From Rhizobium sp. G21 (GTDB lineage Bacteria; Pseudomonadota; Alphaproteobacteria; Rhizobiales; Rhizobiaceae), in contig NZ_JACFXW010000001.1 in the NCBI RefSeq assembly GCF_014158035.1, positions 1,612,001 to 1,676,000 of the forward strand: a DNA stretch of 64,000 bases, in the 5' to 3' direction. This document shows positions 1 to 9,199 of the stretch, in pieces. Both the position numbers and the translations under genes were made by a program. The notes under the pieces are model-generated. The model did not search any database and had not been told where the DNA came from. It worked only from the letters and a program-made list of their open reading frames with translations. Position 1 is the first letter of the stretch. The number at the start of each line of letters is the position of its first letter.

Positions 1-1022
1 GTCGCGCAAGAAGCGATCCTTCGGAGACAGATCCTGATCGGCAATGCCGCCCAGACGGGTCAACACGTCCTCGATGCCGTCGCTGGGAATGTCGACGAGA
101 CCGCTATAGAGTTTGGCAAGCGCCAACGGCGACGTTTCGTCCGGTTCAGACAGAGCCTTCGCGCGAGCGGTGGCGAAATCGGTCAGCGGCTTGTCGCCGT
201 TGATCGCCGCGCGGCGGGCGAGTCGCAGATAGATCTCGCGCTGGCGGCGACGTTCGACCAGAGACAGCGCCGCTTCGATTTCCTCCGGCGGCAAGGCCTT
301 GGGATGGTCGATGGCGAGCGCCACGAACACATCGGCGAATTGAGACGCATAGGGTGAATTCATATAGCGACGCGCATAGCGACGCGCGTAAGGCAAGGCG
401 GCCGTGGTGTCGCCCGACCGCGAGGTCATCATCAGGGCGCGGCGCAAGGCCGCTTCCTCGATGATCGTTCCCGGCGCCTCGAGGCGCGCCCAATCGAAAT
501 ATTTCAGCGCGGTTTCCTTGTCGGTCTCCATCATGGCGTTGGCGCCGATGAGCTGCAGATAAGGGCCGATGGTCGTGAAACGATATTCCGGCACCACTTC
601 CTTCAACTGCTTGACGGCGCCCCCGCGCCGCGGCCGTTGAGATAGCGGCGCAGGATGCTCGTGACGCGATTGTCGAAATTGCCGCTCACATCGCGCTGGG
701 CGAGAAGATCGAGCGTCGACGGATTGCCGCCGCTCATCGCATAGATCAATGCGGCGTCGACGTTTCGCGTGTCGTCGAAGACAGAGGCGCTCGCCTCCCT
801 GAGACGACGATCGATTTCCCCGAGCAGGAACCGTTGCATGTCCAGCGCCGTAATGTCGCCCGAGATCACCTGGTCCTGAATGTTCTGCAACGAGCGAACG
901 AGCCGGTAGGGTTCGGCGGCGTCCGTGGTGGACGCCTCCTCGGCCCGCGCGCCGGCGCCCAGCGCCAGCAGGCTCACACCGATCGTCAGAAACGCCCTGC
1001 GCATATGGACCGAAAACGGCAT
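1..1022 (-). CDS. motC: MotC, periplasmic flagellar motor protein (partial, frameshifted)
   Basis: Periplasmic protein that works with MotB to gate or stabilise the stator in rhizobia. The start at 1022 opens a signal peptide (hydrophobic stretch FLTIGVSLLALG, then ARA). The frame runs to a stop at 603, but homology-like sequence continues without a break in another frame (VKQLKEVVPEYRFTTIGPYL onward) to the window edge. The switch lies at a run of five C (plus strand 620-624); one extra base restores the frame. Reading continues at least to position 1, so the 3' end is outside the window. It follows motB by 3 nt, the order known from Sinorhizobium motB-motC. The frameshift is most likely a sequence error. 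Confidence 0.85.
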
Positions 1023-1025
1023 CCG

Positions 1026-2459
1026 TCAGCCCTCGGTCGCCTGGACGAGAATCTCGATGCGGCGATTGCCGGCGTCGAGCGGCTTCTCCGGAATTCGCAG
1101 GCGCTTGTCGGCAAAACCAGAGATCTGCGATACGCGCGCCTCCTGTACGCCCGCCCTTTTCAAGATGAAATAGGCGCTCTGGGCGCGGTCGGCCGATAGC
1201 CGCCAGTTGTCGTAACCGACCGCCTTGAAGGGCCGCGCGTCGGTATGGCCGCGTATCGCGATCTGGCCGGGCCGGCCCTTCAGCAATTTGCCGATCTGAT
1301 CGATGGCGACGACGGTCTCCTTGGTGGGAATCGACGAGCCGATCTGGAACATCGGAGTCTTGACCTGATCGCTGATGCTGATCAGCAGGCCGCCTTCGGC
1401 TGGGGTCACGATCAGGCCTTCGGCGAGATAGCCGACCTTGCCCTTGAGTTCCTGTTTCAGCTGCTTCTCGAGATTCTCCGCCTCCCGGGCGGCGGAAGCG
1501 ACCTTTTCGCCGGATTGGTCGGCTTTGCCGTTCTTGTCCTTGTCGCTCTTGCCGGTGAGCGCCTGATCGGACTGGCCCTGCTCCTTCTTGTCCGTCTTGC
1601 CGGTTTCAGACATGTCGCTCTTGCCCTTGCCGATCTTGTCGGTCGAGCCGTGCTTGTCCATGTCCGAGCCTTCGCCGGCCTTGTCCTTCATGCCGTCGCT
1701 GTCGGTCAGTCCCTCGCCGGCCTTGGCTTCGCCGCTCGGCATATCGCCGCCCTTGCGGTCGCCGCTCAGGGCCTCGCCCGTTTTGGACGAATCGATGTTT
1801 TCGGCGTTCTCCACCATGCCGTCGCCGGGCAGGCCCGAGATCTCCGCCGGTTGCTGCGACGGATCGGCGCCCTCCTGTTGGGACACTTCGACCTGCTGTG
1901 TCCAGAAATCCGGATCGAACGGATCGCGAAAGGCTTCGCCGCCGTCTGCGCCGGTCGCGGGTCCCGCCGATTGCGCGCCGCCGTCGCCCTTGGCGGAGAC
2001 ATTGGCCTTGTCGTCGGTCTCCTGGGCGATCTCTGTGATCACCGCGTAGGGATTTTCGAAATAGTCGGCTTCGGAATACTGGATCTGTTCGCCGGCTGTG
2101 GAGGTTTCGTCCGTGCCTTCGGATTCCGCTTGGCCCGCCGCCTTCTTCTCGCCCTCGCTATCGGACTTGTCTTGAGTGTTCTCGCCCTGGGCCTGCTTGT
2201 TCGGCTTCTTCAAGCCCTTTTCCGCCGGCGTCGAATCCGTGAGTTTGATCGGGTTGAAGTAGCTCGCGACGGCCGCCTTGGTCTTTTCGTTGGCGGCATT
2301 GACGAGCCACATGATCAGAAAGAACGCCATCATCGCGGTCATGAAGTCGGCATAAGCGATCTTCCAGGCGCCGCCATGAGCGCCCTCGTGACCGCCGCCA
2401 TGCCGCTTGATGATGATGATCTCGTTTTTGCCGTGGTGGTGGCTTTCGTTCTCGCTCAT
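1026..2459 (-). CDS. motB: MotB, stator protein with OmpA-like C-terminus and long charged linker
   Basis: Proton-channel stator subunit anchoring MotA to peptidoglycan. Residues 1-30 are basic and His-rich. The single membrane helix holds the motif YADFMTAMMAFF, whose Asp38 is the expected proton-carrying residue. The C-terminal ~130 residues are OmpA-like (RGHTDARPF and NWRLSADRAQ). At 477 residues it is longer than most MotB proteins because residues ~75-330 are a low-complexity linker rich in G, K, D, S and E with recurring GKSD/GKTDK-like units. The start overlaps the stop of the upstream FliH-like gene by 4 nt (ATGA), so the two are translationally coupled. Confidence 0.95.
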   Translation of the reverse strand: MSENESHHHGKNEIIIIKRHGGGHEGAHGGAWKIAYADFMTAMMAFFLIMWLVNAANEKTKAAVASYFNPIKLTDSTPAEKGLKKPNKQAQGENTQDKSDSEGEKKAAGQAESEGTDETSTAGEQIQYSEADYFENPYAVITEIAQETDDKANVSAKGDGGAQSAGPATGADGGEAFRDPFDPDFWTQQVEVSQQEGADPSQQPAEISGLPGDGMVENAENIDSSKTGEALSGDRKGGDMPSGEAKAGEGLTDSDGMKDKAGEGSDMDKHGSTDKIGKGKSDMSETGKTDKKEQGQSDQALTGKSDKDKNGKADQSGEKVASAAREAENLEKQLKQELKGKVGYLAEGLIVTPAEGGLLISISDQVKTPMFQIGSSIPTKETVVAIDQIGKLLKGRPGQIAIRGHTDARPFKAVGYDNWRLSADRAQSAYFILKRAGVQEARVSQISGFADKRLRIPEKPLDAGNRRIEILVQATEG

Positions 2460-3106
2460 TCGACGCCCTCAGCCAGGGCCTGCGCCCAGGTTTCCAGACG
2501 CGTCACCAGAACGGCGTCCTCGATTTCGACCGTGAGGTCGGCGGATTGGTTTTCGATATATCTCGCTTCGACGGCGTCGGCCTCCATGAGAGGCTTGAGG
2601 CGACCGACCAGACGCGCATCGCCGCGCACCGTCACCTGCGCTGCCTCGCGATCCTTCAACGCCTGCTTGATGAGGTCGTGAAGGTCGGTGACGGCCCGAT
2701 CCGCGAGCGTCGCGCCGAGCATGGGCATGAGGATCTGCAGGGTGCTGTCGGCGACCGCCTGGGCGATTTCGCCCGTCATCTCGTGGAAACGGGTATGGAT
2801 CATCGCCACCGTTTCCTGTTCGTGGCGCGCCATCAGCTCGGCGATCTCGACGGCGTGTTTGCGACGCTCCTCGGCGAGCGCCTCTTCGTGCGCATGCTCG
2901 GCAGCCGCCGCCGCTTGCGCATACCCCTCGTCGAAAGCCGCCTTGCGCTCCGCCTCGAGGTCGACGGTCGGTTCCGGCTCGAAAGAAAACGCCGAAGACG
3001 ATCCGCCATCGTCGAGCGAAAAGGCGGACGGAAACGCGAGATCGTCGACGGGCGGCGGCGGCGGCGCGCTGAAATCTTTGAGATATTTGGTCAGGATTGC
3101 ACTCAT
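2456..3106 (-). CDS. FliH-like flagellar protein upstream of motB
   Basis: 216-residue soluble protein. It has a proline-rich N-terminus (APPPPPVDD, residues ~15-23), an acidic region, then a long Ala/Glu/His-rich predicted helix or coiled coil (residues ~60-120), and a C-terminal domain resembling the FliH/YscL type. In Sinorhizobium an uncharacterised gene stands at the same place between the last flagellin and motB. I chose ATG 3106 (MSAILTKYL) because the longer in-frame extension has no family-like features. A role as export-ATPase regulator with FliI is an inference from composition and position. It overlaps motB by 4 nt. Confidence 0.65.
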   Translation of the reverse strand: MSAILTKYLKDFSAPPPPPVDDLAFPSAFSLDDGGSSSAFSFEPEPTVDLEAERKAAFDEGYAQAAAAAEHAHEEALAEERRKHAVEIAELMARHEQETVAMIHTRFHEMTGEIAQAVADSTLQILMPMLGATLADRAVTDLHDLIKQALKDREAAQVTVRGDARLVGRLKPLMEADAVEARYIENQSADLTVEIEDAVLVTRLETWAQALAEGVE

Positions 3107-3412
3107 TGCAGACCGCCGTTTCTGGAGACATACGGGCGCGGGCCCTCTATGGGAAAGCCTATCGGGAGAAACTTGCGCGAAAATGAATGCGTTGGGCCGC
3201 GCCAGGGCAATAGCGCGGCCCAACTCGTCCTACCGTGGCGATGACCGGCGCCGCAGCAGTATCTGGAGAAGATCGAGGAGAGAACGTCCTGACGCCGTCG
3301 TCGAGCAGAGGCGGCGAAGGCCCTTTCGCCGATCGCGGACGCCGGCGTTCTTCGCTCCGAAACGTTCGCCCTCAGCGGCCGGGCGCGACGCCCGGCCGCG
3401 TGGGCCTCAACG
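3107..3412. other. Intergenic region between flagellin and FliH-like gene
   Basis: 306 nt without a convincing gene. It must hold the promoter for the FliH-like/motB/motC operon and holds the hairpin at 3375-3399 behind the flagellin gene. A second short inverted repeat (GGCGAA/TTCGCC) lies near 3312-3329. I recognise no operator or sigma-factor motif here. Confidence 0.5.
3375..3399 (-). terminator. Hairpin behind first flagellin gene
   Basis: Perfect 11-bp inverted repeat GCGGCCGGGCG / CGCCCGGCCGC with a 3-nt loop, 13 nt beyond the flagellin stop codon. It lacks a clear T tract on the minus strand, so it may act as an mRNA-stabilising hairpin rather than a full Rho-independent terminator. 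Confidence 0.55.
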
Positions 3413-4375
3413 TTACTTGAACAGCGAGAGGATGTTTTCGGCGTTGGTGTTGGCGATCGACAGCGACTGGATGCCGAGCTGCTGCTGGGTCTGCAGCGCC
3501 TTGAGCCGCGTCGATTCTTCGTTCATGTCGGCGTCGACGAGGCGACCGATGCCCTTGTCGATCACGTCCATGAGGGTCGCGACGAAGTCGTCCTGCATAT
3601 CGATGCGGGAGGAAATAGAACCCAGAGTGGCGGCGGAGTCGGTCAGGTTGCTCAGCATCTTGTCGACGGCCGAGATCATCCCGTCGAGCTGGAAATTCGT
3701 CGTCGAGGTCGACAGCGTCACTTCCGTGCCGGTGGCGACGGTCGCCGCGCCGGTATTGATGAGGAAGTAGCTGGCGGTAGTAGTGGTGGTGCCGGTTTTC
3801 ACCGTCGCCACCGTGGCCTTGGTGAGAATGCCGTTGTTGGCGTCGGTGGCGTCGATCAGCGTGGAGGTGGCGGTGTCGAAATCGAGCGTCTCGATGGACA
3901 CGGTGCCGCTCGAAGCGCGATTGAACGAGGACACGAGTTCGACGGTCGTCGGCGGCACGCCGGTGTCGTTATAAAGCCAGTTTTCCCCGGAGAACGAGGC
4001 CGACTCGGCGATGGATTCGAGCTGGTTCTTGAGTTCGCGAAGTTCTTCGTTGATCTTGTTGCGATCGACGCCGGGCTCACGCGCCGCGACGAGCTTGGCC
4101 TTGATTTCGGTCACGACATCGATTGCCGAACCGAGACCCGTGTAAGCGGTGTCGGTCTTGGCGGCGCCCAGACCCAACGCATCCTGCACGGTCGACAGGG
4201 CCTTGTTGTCCGAGCGCATGGTGGTGGCGATCGACCAATAAGCGGCGTTGTCGGACGCGGTCTCGACCCGGTAGCCCGAGGAGATGCGCTGCTGCGTGGT
4301 TTCCATGTTGTTGTTGATGTCGCGGAGGGTCTGCAGCGCAGCCATCGCTGCGGCATTGGTCATGATGCTCGTCAT
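3413..4375 (-). CDS. Flagellin (third in the tandem array)
   Basis: 320-residue filament protein exported by the flagellar type III system. It has the typical flagellin layout: conserved N-terminal D0/D1 helices (ISSGYRVETASDNAAYWSIA, residues ~32-51), a short Thr-rich variable centre (residues ~150-220) and a conserved C-terminal helix ending ANTNAENILSLFK. The length and reduced central domain match rhizobial complex-filament flagellins. It is one of three paralogues in tandem on the same strand, each with its own upstream region. Which rhizobial fla name applies cannot be decided from the sequence alone. Confidence 0.95.
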   Translation of the reverse strand: MTSIMTNAAAMAALQTLRDINNNMETTQQRISSGYRVETASDNAAYWSIATTMRSDNKALSTVQDALGLGAAKTDTAYTGLGSAIDVVTEIKAKLVAAREPGVDRNKINEELRELKNQLESIAESASFSGENWLYNDTGVPPTTVELVSSFNRASSGTVSIETLDFDTATSTLIDATDANNGILTKATVATVKTGTTTTTASYFLINTGAATVATGTEVTLSTSTTNFQLDGMISAVDKMLSNLTDSAATLGSISSRIDMQDDFVATLMDVIDKGIGRLVDADMNEESTRLKALQTQQQLGIQSLSIANTNAENILSLFK

Positions 4376-4728
4376 AGGTTTGCCCTAGAATATCGTTTTC
4401 GGGAAACATCCGGTCACGCTACCGGCAAAGACAGGAGAGCATCATGCTTGCGACCACGTTTTGCCCTGGCGGTCGCTCCGTCAGTTATGAACATTATGTA
4501 AATGAGCATGGTTAATCAAGCGTTAACCGCCATTAGGATTTTTTAACGTCGATGAAGGAAAGCTTAAGGCAAGTTTCGCGGCGGGGAAATCTCTGCGGCG
4601 TCATGGAGTAAAACGCCGACGCGCCCGACCGGATCAGGCGGACCGCAGCTTCAAAGAGAACCGCAAACGCAGAAAAGCCGCGACCGGATTTTCCGGCCGC
4701 GGCAGATATTCGTCGTCTCTCGTCAGTC
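4376..4728. other. Flagellin upstream region (4376-4728)
   Basis: 353 nt between two flagellin genes. The part around 4490-4560 is clearly more AT-rich than its surroundings and probably carries the promoter of the downstream minus-strand flagellin. The terminator hairpin of the preceding flagellin is at 4673-4703. No ORF or RNA gene is convincing. Confidence 0.5.
4673..4703 (-). terminator. Rho-independent terminator of second flagellin
   Basis: Inverted repeat GCCGCGACCGGA / TCCGGCCGCGGC (one mismatch) with a TTT loop. On the minus strand it is followed by TTTT (AAAA at 4673-4676). It lies 26 nt beyond the flagellin stop. Confidence 0.8.
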
Positions 4729-5694
4729 TTAGTTGCGGAACAGCGAGAGGATGTTTTCGGAGTTGGAGTTGGCGATGGACAGAGCCTGAATGCCGAGCTG
4801 CTGCTGCGTCTGCAACGCCTTGAGCTTGGTGGACTCTTCGTTCATGTCGGCATCGACCAAGCGACCCACGCCCTTGTCGATCACGTCCATGAGGTCGGCG
4901 ACGAACTCGTTCTGCATGTCGATGCGCATGTTCGTCGAACCGATGACGGCTGCGGCTTCGGTCATCTGGGTCAGCATGTCGTCGACGACCGAGATCATGT
5001 TGTCGATCTGGTAATCGGCCGTGCTGTTGGTCAGTTCGACCACTGAGCCGTTCTGCGTGTTGCCGCTATCGATGGCGATCAGATAGTAGGCGCCGGTCGA
5101 CGTGGTGGTGCCGGTCGGATAGCTGGTGAAATTGGCCGCGGTCAGGATGCCCAGGGTCGGATCGACATTGTCGATGAGCGTGGAATCGGCGGTATCGAAG
5201 GTGATCAGTTCGACGGAGACGCCGCCGGTGGAGTCGCGAACGAAGGAACCGACCATGTCGACGGTCGAGTTTACGGTCGTGTCGTTGTTGTAGAGCCAGT
5301 TCTGCCCCGAGAAGGAGGCGGACTGGGAGATCGACACCAGCTGGTTCTTCAGTTCGGAGAGTTCCGAATTGATCTTTTCCTTGTCGACGCCCGGCTCGCG
5401 CGCGGCGACCAGCTTGGCCTTGATTTCGGTGACGACGTCGATGGCGGAATTGAGACCTGTGTAGGCCGTGTCGGATTTCGCCGCTGCGAAGCCGAGGGCG
5501 TCCTGAACAGTCGAGAGCGCCTTGTTGTCCGACTTCATGGTGGTCGCGATCGACCAGTAAGCAGCATTATCCGACGCATCCTGGACGCGATAACCGGAAG
5601 ACACCCTGCCCTGCGTTTCTTCCATGCCTGCGTTGATCGACCGAAGAGTGTCGAGAGCCGCCATAGCCTGGATATTGGTGACGATGCTAGTCAT
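4729..5694 (-). CDS. Flagellin (second in the tandem array)
   Basis: 321-residue filament protein. Start ATG 5694 (MTSIVTNIQAMAALDTLR) fits its two paralogues; an in-frame longer ORF reaching 5790 is not supported by them. Conserved terminal helices (VSSGYRVQDASDNAAYWSIA near residue 32; NSNSENILSLFRN at the end) flank a short variable centre. It is near-identical to its neighbours in the terminal regions and divergent only around residues 150-220. It is followed by a good Rho-independent terminator, so it is probably transcribed alone. Confidence 0.95.
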   Translation of the reverse strand: MTSIVTNIQAMAALDTLRSINAGMEETQGRVSSGYRVQDASDNAAYWSIATTMKSDNKALSTVQDALGFAAAKSDTAYTGLNSAIDVVTEIKAKLVAAREPGVDKEKINSELSELKNQLVSISQSASFSGQNWLYNNDTTVNSTVDMVGSFVRDSTGGVSVELITFDTADSTLIDNVDPTLGILTAANFTSYPTGTTTSTGAYYLIAIDSGNTQNGSVVELTNSTADYQIDNMISVVDDMLTQMTEAAAVIGSTNMRIDMQNEFVADLMDVIDKGVGRLVDADMNEESTKLKALQTQQQLGIQALSIANSNSENILSLFRN

Positions 5695-5899
5695 GGTTGT
5701 TTTGCCCCTCATACTACGGGAAAAATTTAAAGGGACATTCCGGGATTGCGTCCGGTAACGAAAGGCCGCGTCATGCGTGTTAACCCTCAATCAGGGTTAA
5801 CCTGTCGTTTCGATGAAGGTAGATAAACACGCCCATGGTTAAAGAACCCTTTCCCGCTCGTGAAATTAACCAAAAACCTTCACCACGTTTTTCGGACGC

Positions 5900-5925
5900 A
5901 AAAAAGCCGCCGGTTTCCCGGCGGC
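5900..5925 (-). terminator. Rho-independent terminator of first flagellin
   Basis: GCCGCCGG / CCGGCGGC stem with a TTTC loop, followed on the minus strand by TTTTTT (plus-strand A run 5900-5905). It lies 26 nt beyond the flagellin stop at 5952. Confidence 0.85.
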
Positions 5926-5951
5926 TCTCGAACTCAGTTTTGGTTGTACTC

Positions 5952-6917
5952 TTAGCGGAAGAGCTGGAGGATGCTGTCGGAGTTGGAGTTCGCGATCGAC
6001 AGCGACTGGATGGCCAGCTGCTGCTGCGTCTGCAACGCCTTGAGCTTGGTGGACTCTTCGTTCATGTCGGCATCGACCAGCTTGCCAACGCCCGAGTCGA
6101 TCGTGTCCATGAGGTCGGCGACGAACTCGTCCTGCATGTCGATGCGGGAGTTGGTGGCGCCGAGGGTCGCGGCTGCGTCGATCATCTGATCGAGCATGTC
6201 GTCGACGACGGAGATCATGTTGTCGATCTGGTAGTCGGCCGTCGAAGACGACAGGGTGATTTCGGTGCCGCCCTGGGTAACCGAGCTGTCGTCGGTCGCG
6301 ATCAGGAAGTAGGAGCCGGTCGCCGTGGTCGTGCCCGTCGCATAGGACGTGAAGTTGGCGGCCGTCAGAATGCCGTTGGCCGTGGTCTTGTTGTCGATCA
6401 GGGTCGATTCGCCGGTGTCGTAGCTGATCAGGCCGACGGAGACGCTGCCCGACGAGTCGCGAACGAACGAGCCGACCATGTCGACGGTCGCGTTGGCGGT
6501 CGAGTCGTTGTTGTACAGCCAGTTTTCGCCCGAGAAGGAAGCCGATTCGGAGATCGACGACAGCTGGGACTTGAGCTCGGTCAGTTCCGAGTTGATCTTG
6601 TCTTTGTCGACGCCCGGTTCGCGGGCGGCCACGAGCTTGGCCTTGATCTCGTTGACGACTTCGATCGACGCATTCAGACCGGTGTAAGCGGTGTCGGTCT
6701 TGGCGGCGGCGAGACCGAGCGCGTCCTGAACGGTGCTCATGGCGGTCTTGTCGGAACGCATGGTGGTCGCGATCGACCAATAGGCGGCGTTGTCCTTCGC
6801 GGTGTCGACGCTATAGCCGGTGGACACAGCGTTCTGTGTATCTTCCATGCTGCTGTTGATGGAGCGCAGCGTGTTGAGTGCCGCCATGGCGGACGTGTTG
6901 GTGACGATAGAACTCAT
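5952..6917 (-). CDS. Flagellin (first in the tandem array)
   Basis: 321-residue filament protein, nearest to fliP and so at the position of flaA in Sinorhizobium, although sequence alone does not prove that name. It has N-terminal D0/D1 (VSTGYSVDTAKDNAAYWSIA), a variable centre of Ser/Thr/Gly-rich strands (residues ~150-225) and the C-terminal helix ending NSNSDSILQLFR. The upstream 272 nt (6918-7190) contain the fliP terminator and presumably its promoter. Confidence 0.95.
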   Translation of the reverse strand: MSSIVTNTSAMAALNTLRSINSSMEDTQNAVSTGYSVDTAKDNAAYWSIATTMRSDKTAMSTVQDALGLAAAKTDTAYTGLNASIEVVNEIKAKLVAAREPGVDKDKINSELTELKSQLSSISESASFSGENWLYNNDSTANATVDMVGSFVRDSSGSVSVGLISYDTGESTLIDNKTTANGILTAANFTSYATGTTTATGSYFLIATDDSSVTQGGTEITLSSSTADYQIDNMISVVDDMLDQMIDAAATLGATNSRIDMQDEFVADLMDTIDSGVGKLVDADMNEESTKLKALQTQQQLAIQSLSIANSNSDSILQLFR

Positions 6918-7130
6918 TTGAGTGTCCCTTTTTAACGAGTTACAGGATTAGGGACATGCCGGGCTCGATTTCCTTACCGGTCACGATGTTCGGCCTCATG
7001 CCATTCGAAGCGTCTCCCTCAAGACCTTCGATCACCGTGTATGAGGGGAGTATCGGGGCCCAGTACTTTCGAAAACCTTAAACGAGACATTTCCGCCGAC
7101 GCCGCCGCGAAGTATGGTTAACAAACGGAA

Positions 7131-7154
7131 AACGGGGCCCTTTCGCGCCCCGTT
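7131..7154 (-). terminator. Terminator behind fliP
   Basis: Inverted repeat AACGGGGC / GCCCCGTT with a nine-base loop, followed on the minus strand by TTTT. It ends the flgB-to-fliP transcription unit before the flagellin genes. Confidence 0.7.
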
Positions 7155-7190
7155 GTTTATTTTCTGATCATTTCGCTCGTAAATCTTGCG

Positions 7191-7946
7191 TCAGTTGAAA
7201 GACCTGACCAGGCTTCCCACCAGCAGGTTCCAGCCGTCGATCAGCACGAAGAAAAGGATCTTGAACGGCAGTGAGATCGAGGTCGGCGGAAGCATCATCA
7301 TGCCCATCGCCATGGTGATGGTGGCCACGATCAGGTCGATCACGAGAAAGGGAAGAACGATCAGGAAGCCGATCTCGAACCCGCGGCGAATTTCGGAAAT
7401 CATGAAGGCCGGCACCAGCACGCGGAGGTCCGGAGCCCCTGCGGTGGCGGCGGTCTGTCCCTTCTCCGTCGCGATATCGGCGAAGAGCTTGAGATCCTTG
7501 TCGCGGGTGTTGGCGGCCATGAAGTCCCGGAATGGCACGGAGATCCGGCGCAGGGCCTCCGTTTCGTCAATCTGCTCGGCCAGAAGCGGCTGAACGCCGT
7601 CCCGCCAGGACCGCTCCAGCGTCGGCGACATGACGAAGAATGTCATGAAGAGCGCCAGGCTGGTGAGAATCATGTTGGACGGCGTAGTCGCCAGGCCCAT
7701 GCCGGAGCGCAGAATCGAAAAGGCGATGATGAAGCGCGGAAAGCTTGTCACCATCACCAGAATTCCGGGCGCGATCGACAGGACCGTCAACAGCCCGAAG
7801 ACGCGAATGATCCAGCTGGCCGCCGAGCCGCTGACCGGCGTGTTGAAAATGTCGGGCGCCGCCGTCTGCGCAAGCGCCGCGCCGCCGGCGGCGATCGCGA
7901 TCGTCGCGGCCAAAGCGATGACGACTGTTTTCCTAAGGGCGGTCAT
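7191..7946 (-). CDS. fliP: FliP, flagellar type III export gate protein
   Basis: 251-residue inner-membrane protein of the FliPQR export gate. It has an N-terminal signal-like segment (VVIALAATIAIAAGGAAL), then membrane segments including LTVLSIAPGILVMVTSFPRF and a C-terminal pair (IGFLIVLPFLVIDLIVA, ISLPFKILFFVLIDGWNLL). The sequence VMVTSFPRFIIAFSILR is characteristic of FliP. Its ATG overlaps the fliL stop by 4 nt. It is last gene of the long basal-body operon. Confidence 0.97.
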   Translation of the reverse strand: MTALRKTVVIALAATIAIAAGGAALAQTAAPDIFNTPVSGSAASWIIRVFGLLTVLSIAPGILVMVTSFPRFIIAFSILRSGMGLATTPSNMILTSLALFMTFFVMSPTLERSWRDGVQPLLAEQIDETEALRRISVPFRDFMAANTRDKDLKLFADIATEKGQTAATAGAPDLRVLVPAFMISEIRRGFEIGFLIVLPFLVIDLIVATITMAMGMMMLPPTSISLPFKILFFVLIDGWNLLVGSLVRSFN

Positions 7947-8448
7947 TCGATCACAAAGGTCCTGAACATGATTTTCTCGACCTTTCCTTCCGACAGGAGA
8001 TCAGCCCTCTCCTCCAGATCTTCCTTGAGATACTGGAACCCGCGCGGACCCTCGATCTGCTGCAGCGTCACGGTGCGCAGATAGCGTGCGATATCCTGGT
8101 TGATCGTTTCTGCGATCTTCACATCCGGCTTGTCCTTGAACAACAAGGCGACCTCGAGCCGTATCCATCGGTCGGCCGGAAAAGCGAGATTGGTGGTGAT
8201 CGCCTCGAGCTGCACCACGCCGTTTTCCTCGGTCGAAATCGCAGGCAGGCCCTCGCCTTCCTTTTTTCGCCTTCGGCCTTCTTTTCCGCCACTGGCGGTT
8301 TCGGCGCGTTCACCGCCGGGGCGAGCATGCCGCCGAGAAACCATCCGGCGCCGGCGGCGATCACGGTGACGACCACCACCGGAACGATGGTCATCACCAG
8401 GCCCGACTTCTTTTTCTCGACCGGAGGTTCTTCCGCAATATCGACCAT
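7943..8448 (-). CDS. fliL: FliL, basal-body-associated protein (frameshifted)
   Basis: Inner-membrane protein that sits around the stator and supports motor torque. The start at 8448 gives a cytoplasmic tail, then one membrane helix (VMTIVPVVVVTVIAAGAGWFL). The frame breaks near 8262-8267, where a run of six T (A on the coding strand) needs one more base. The second frame then gives the periplasmic FliL domain (AITTNLAFPADRWIRLEVAL ... VEKIMFRTFVIE) to 7943. The repaired length is about 168 residues, normal for FliL. The stop overlaps the fliP start. Probable sequence error. Confidence 0.9.
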
Positions 8449-8488
8449 TTCGTCTCCTCAGACCCGGCGCGCGACAGATTTCGAACCG

Positions 8489-9199
8489 TCAGAACACGCC
8501 GAAGATATCGACGGCCTGCTGGCCGACGGGCGGGTTCTGGATTTCCGACAGACGACCGCGGCCGCCATAGGAGATGCGGGCTTCGGCGATCTTGTCGTAG
8601 GACAGCTTGTTGTCGGCATTGACGTCCTGCGGACGCACGATGCCGGCGAGATTGAGCACGCGGATTTCCTGGTTGACCCGCACTTCCTGCGAACCGCTGA
8701 TCAGCAGATTGCCGTTGTCCAGCACCCCGGTCACGACCACGGCGAGTTGCAGCGACAGCTTTTCCTTGCGCTCGATGGAGCCGTCGCCGGTCGAAGACGA
8801 CGAAGAACTGTTGCTCATTTCCCCATTCACATCGACGTCGGCAATGAGGCCCGTGTTCTTGACATTATAGTCCTTGGACCATGAGCTGTCGCGGCTGCGG
8901 TCGGTCTTGTTGTCGAAGGTCGCCGAATCGTCGATTTCGATGGTCACCGTCAGGATATCGCCGACCTTGAGGGCGCGCGCGTCTTTGAAGAGCGCAGCCT
9001 TCGAATCGCTCCACAGGGAATAGCCCGTCGCGATTTGAGCCGGTTGCTTGGGGTATTGTCCCATTTCGTTGTTCTTGGTGAATTGCAGGCCGGTGCCGAT
9101 AGGACTCATGGCAGGCGCTCTGTTGAGCTCCTTGACCGACTTTGCGTTGCATCCCGCGACGACGACGAGGCCCGCCAACAAAAAGAGTTTATAATTCAT
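8489..9199 (-). CDS. flgH: FlgH, flagellar L-ring lipoprotein
   Basis: 236-residue outer-membrane lipoprotein forming the L ring. The N-terminus MNYKLFLLAGLVVVAGC has a lipobox with the lipidated Cys at residue 17. The body carries the FlgH signatures LKVGDILTVTIEIDDSATFD and ISGSQEVRVNQEIRVLNLAG, plus the end YGGRGRLSEIQNPPVGQQAV. It overlaps motE by 4 nt in the flgB-fliP operon. Confidence 0.97.
   Translation of the reverse strand: MNYKLFLLAGLVVVAGCNAKSVKELNRAPAMSPIGTGLQFTKNNEMGQYPKQPAQIATGYSLWSDSKAALFKDARALKVGDILTVTIEIDDSATFDNKTDRSRDSSWSKDYNVKNTGLIADVDVNGEMSNSSSSSSTGDGSIERKEKLSLQLAVVVTGVLDNGNLLISGSQEVRVNQEIRVLNLAGIVRPQDVNADNKLSYDKIAEARISYGGRGRLSEIQNPPVGQQAVDIFGVF

Noticed and set aside
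1245..2681. Long plus-strand open frame of 478 codons over motB
   Set aside because: It is antisense to motB and its translation is Leu/Gly/Ala/Arg-rich without domains; GC-rich codon structure produces such shadows.
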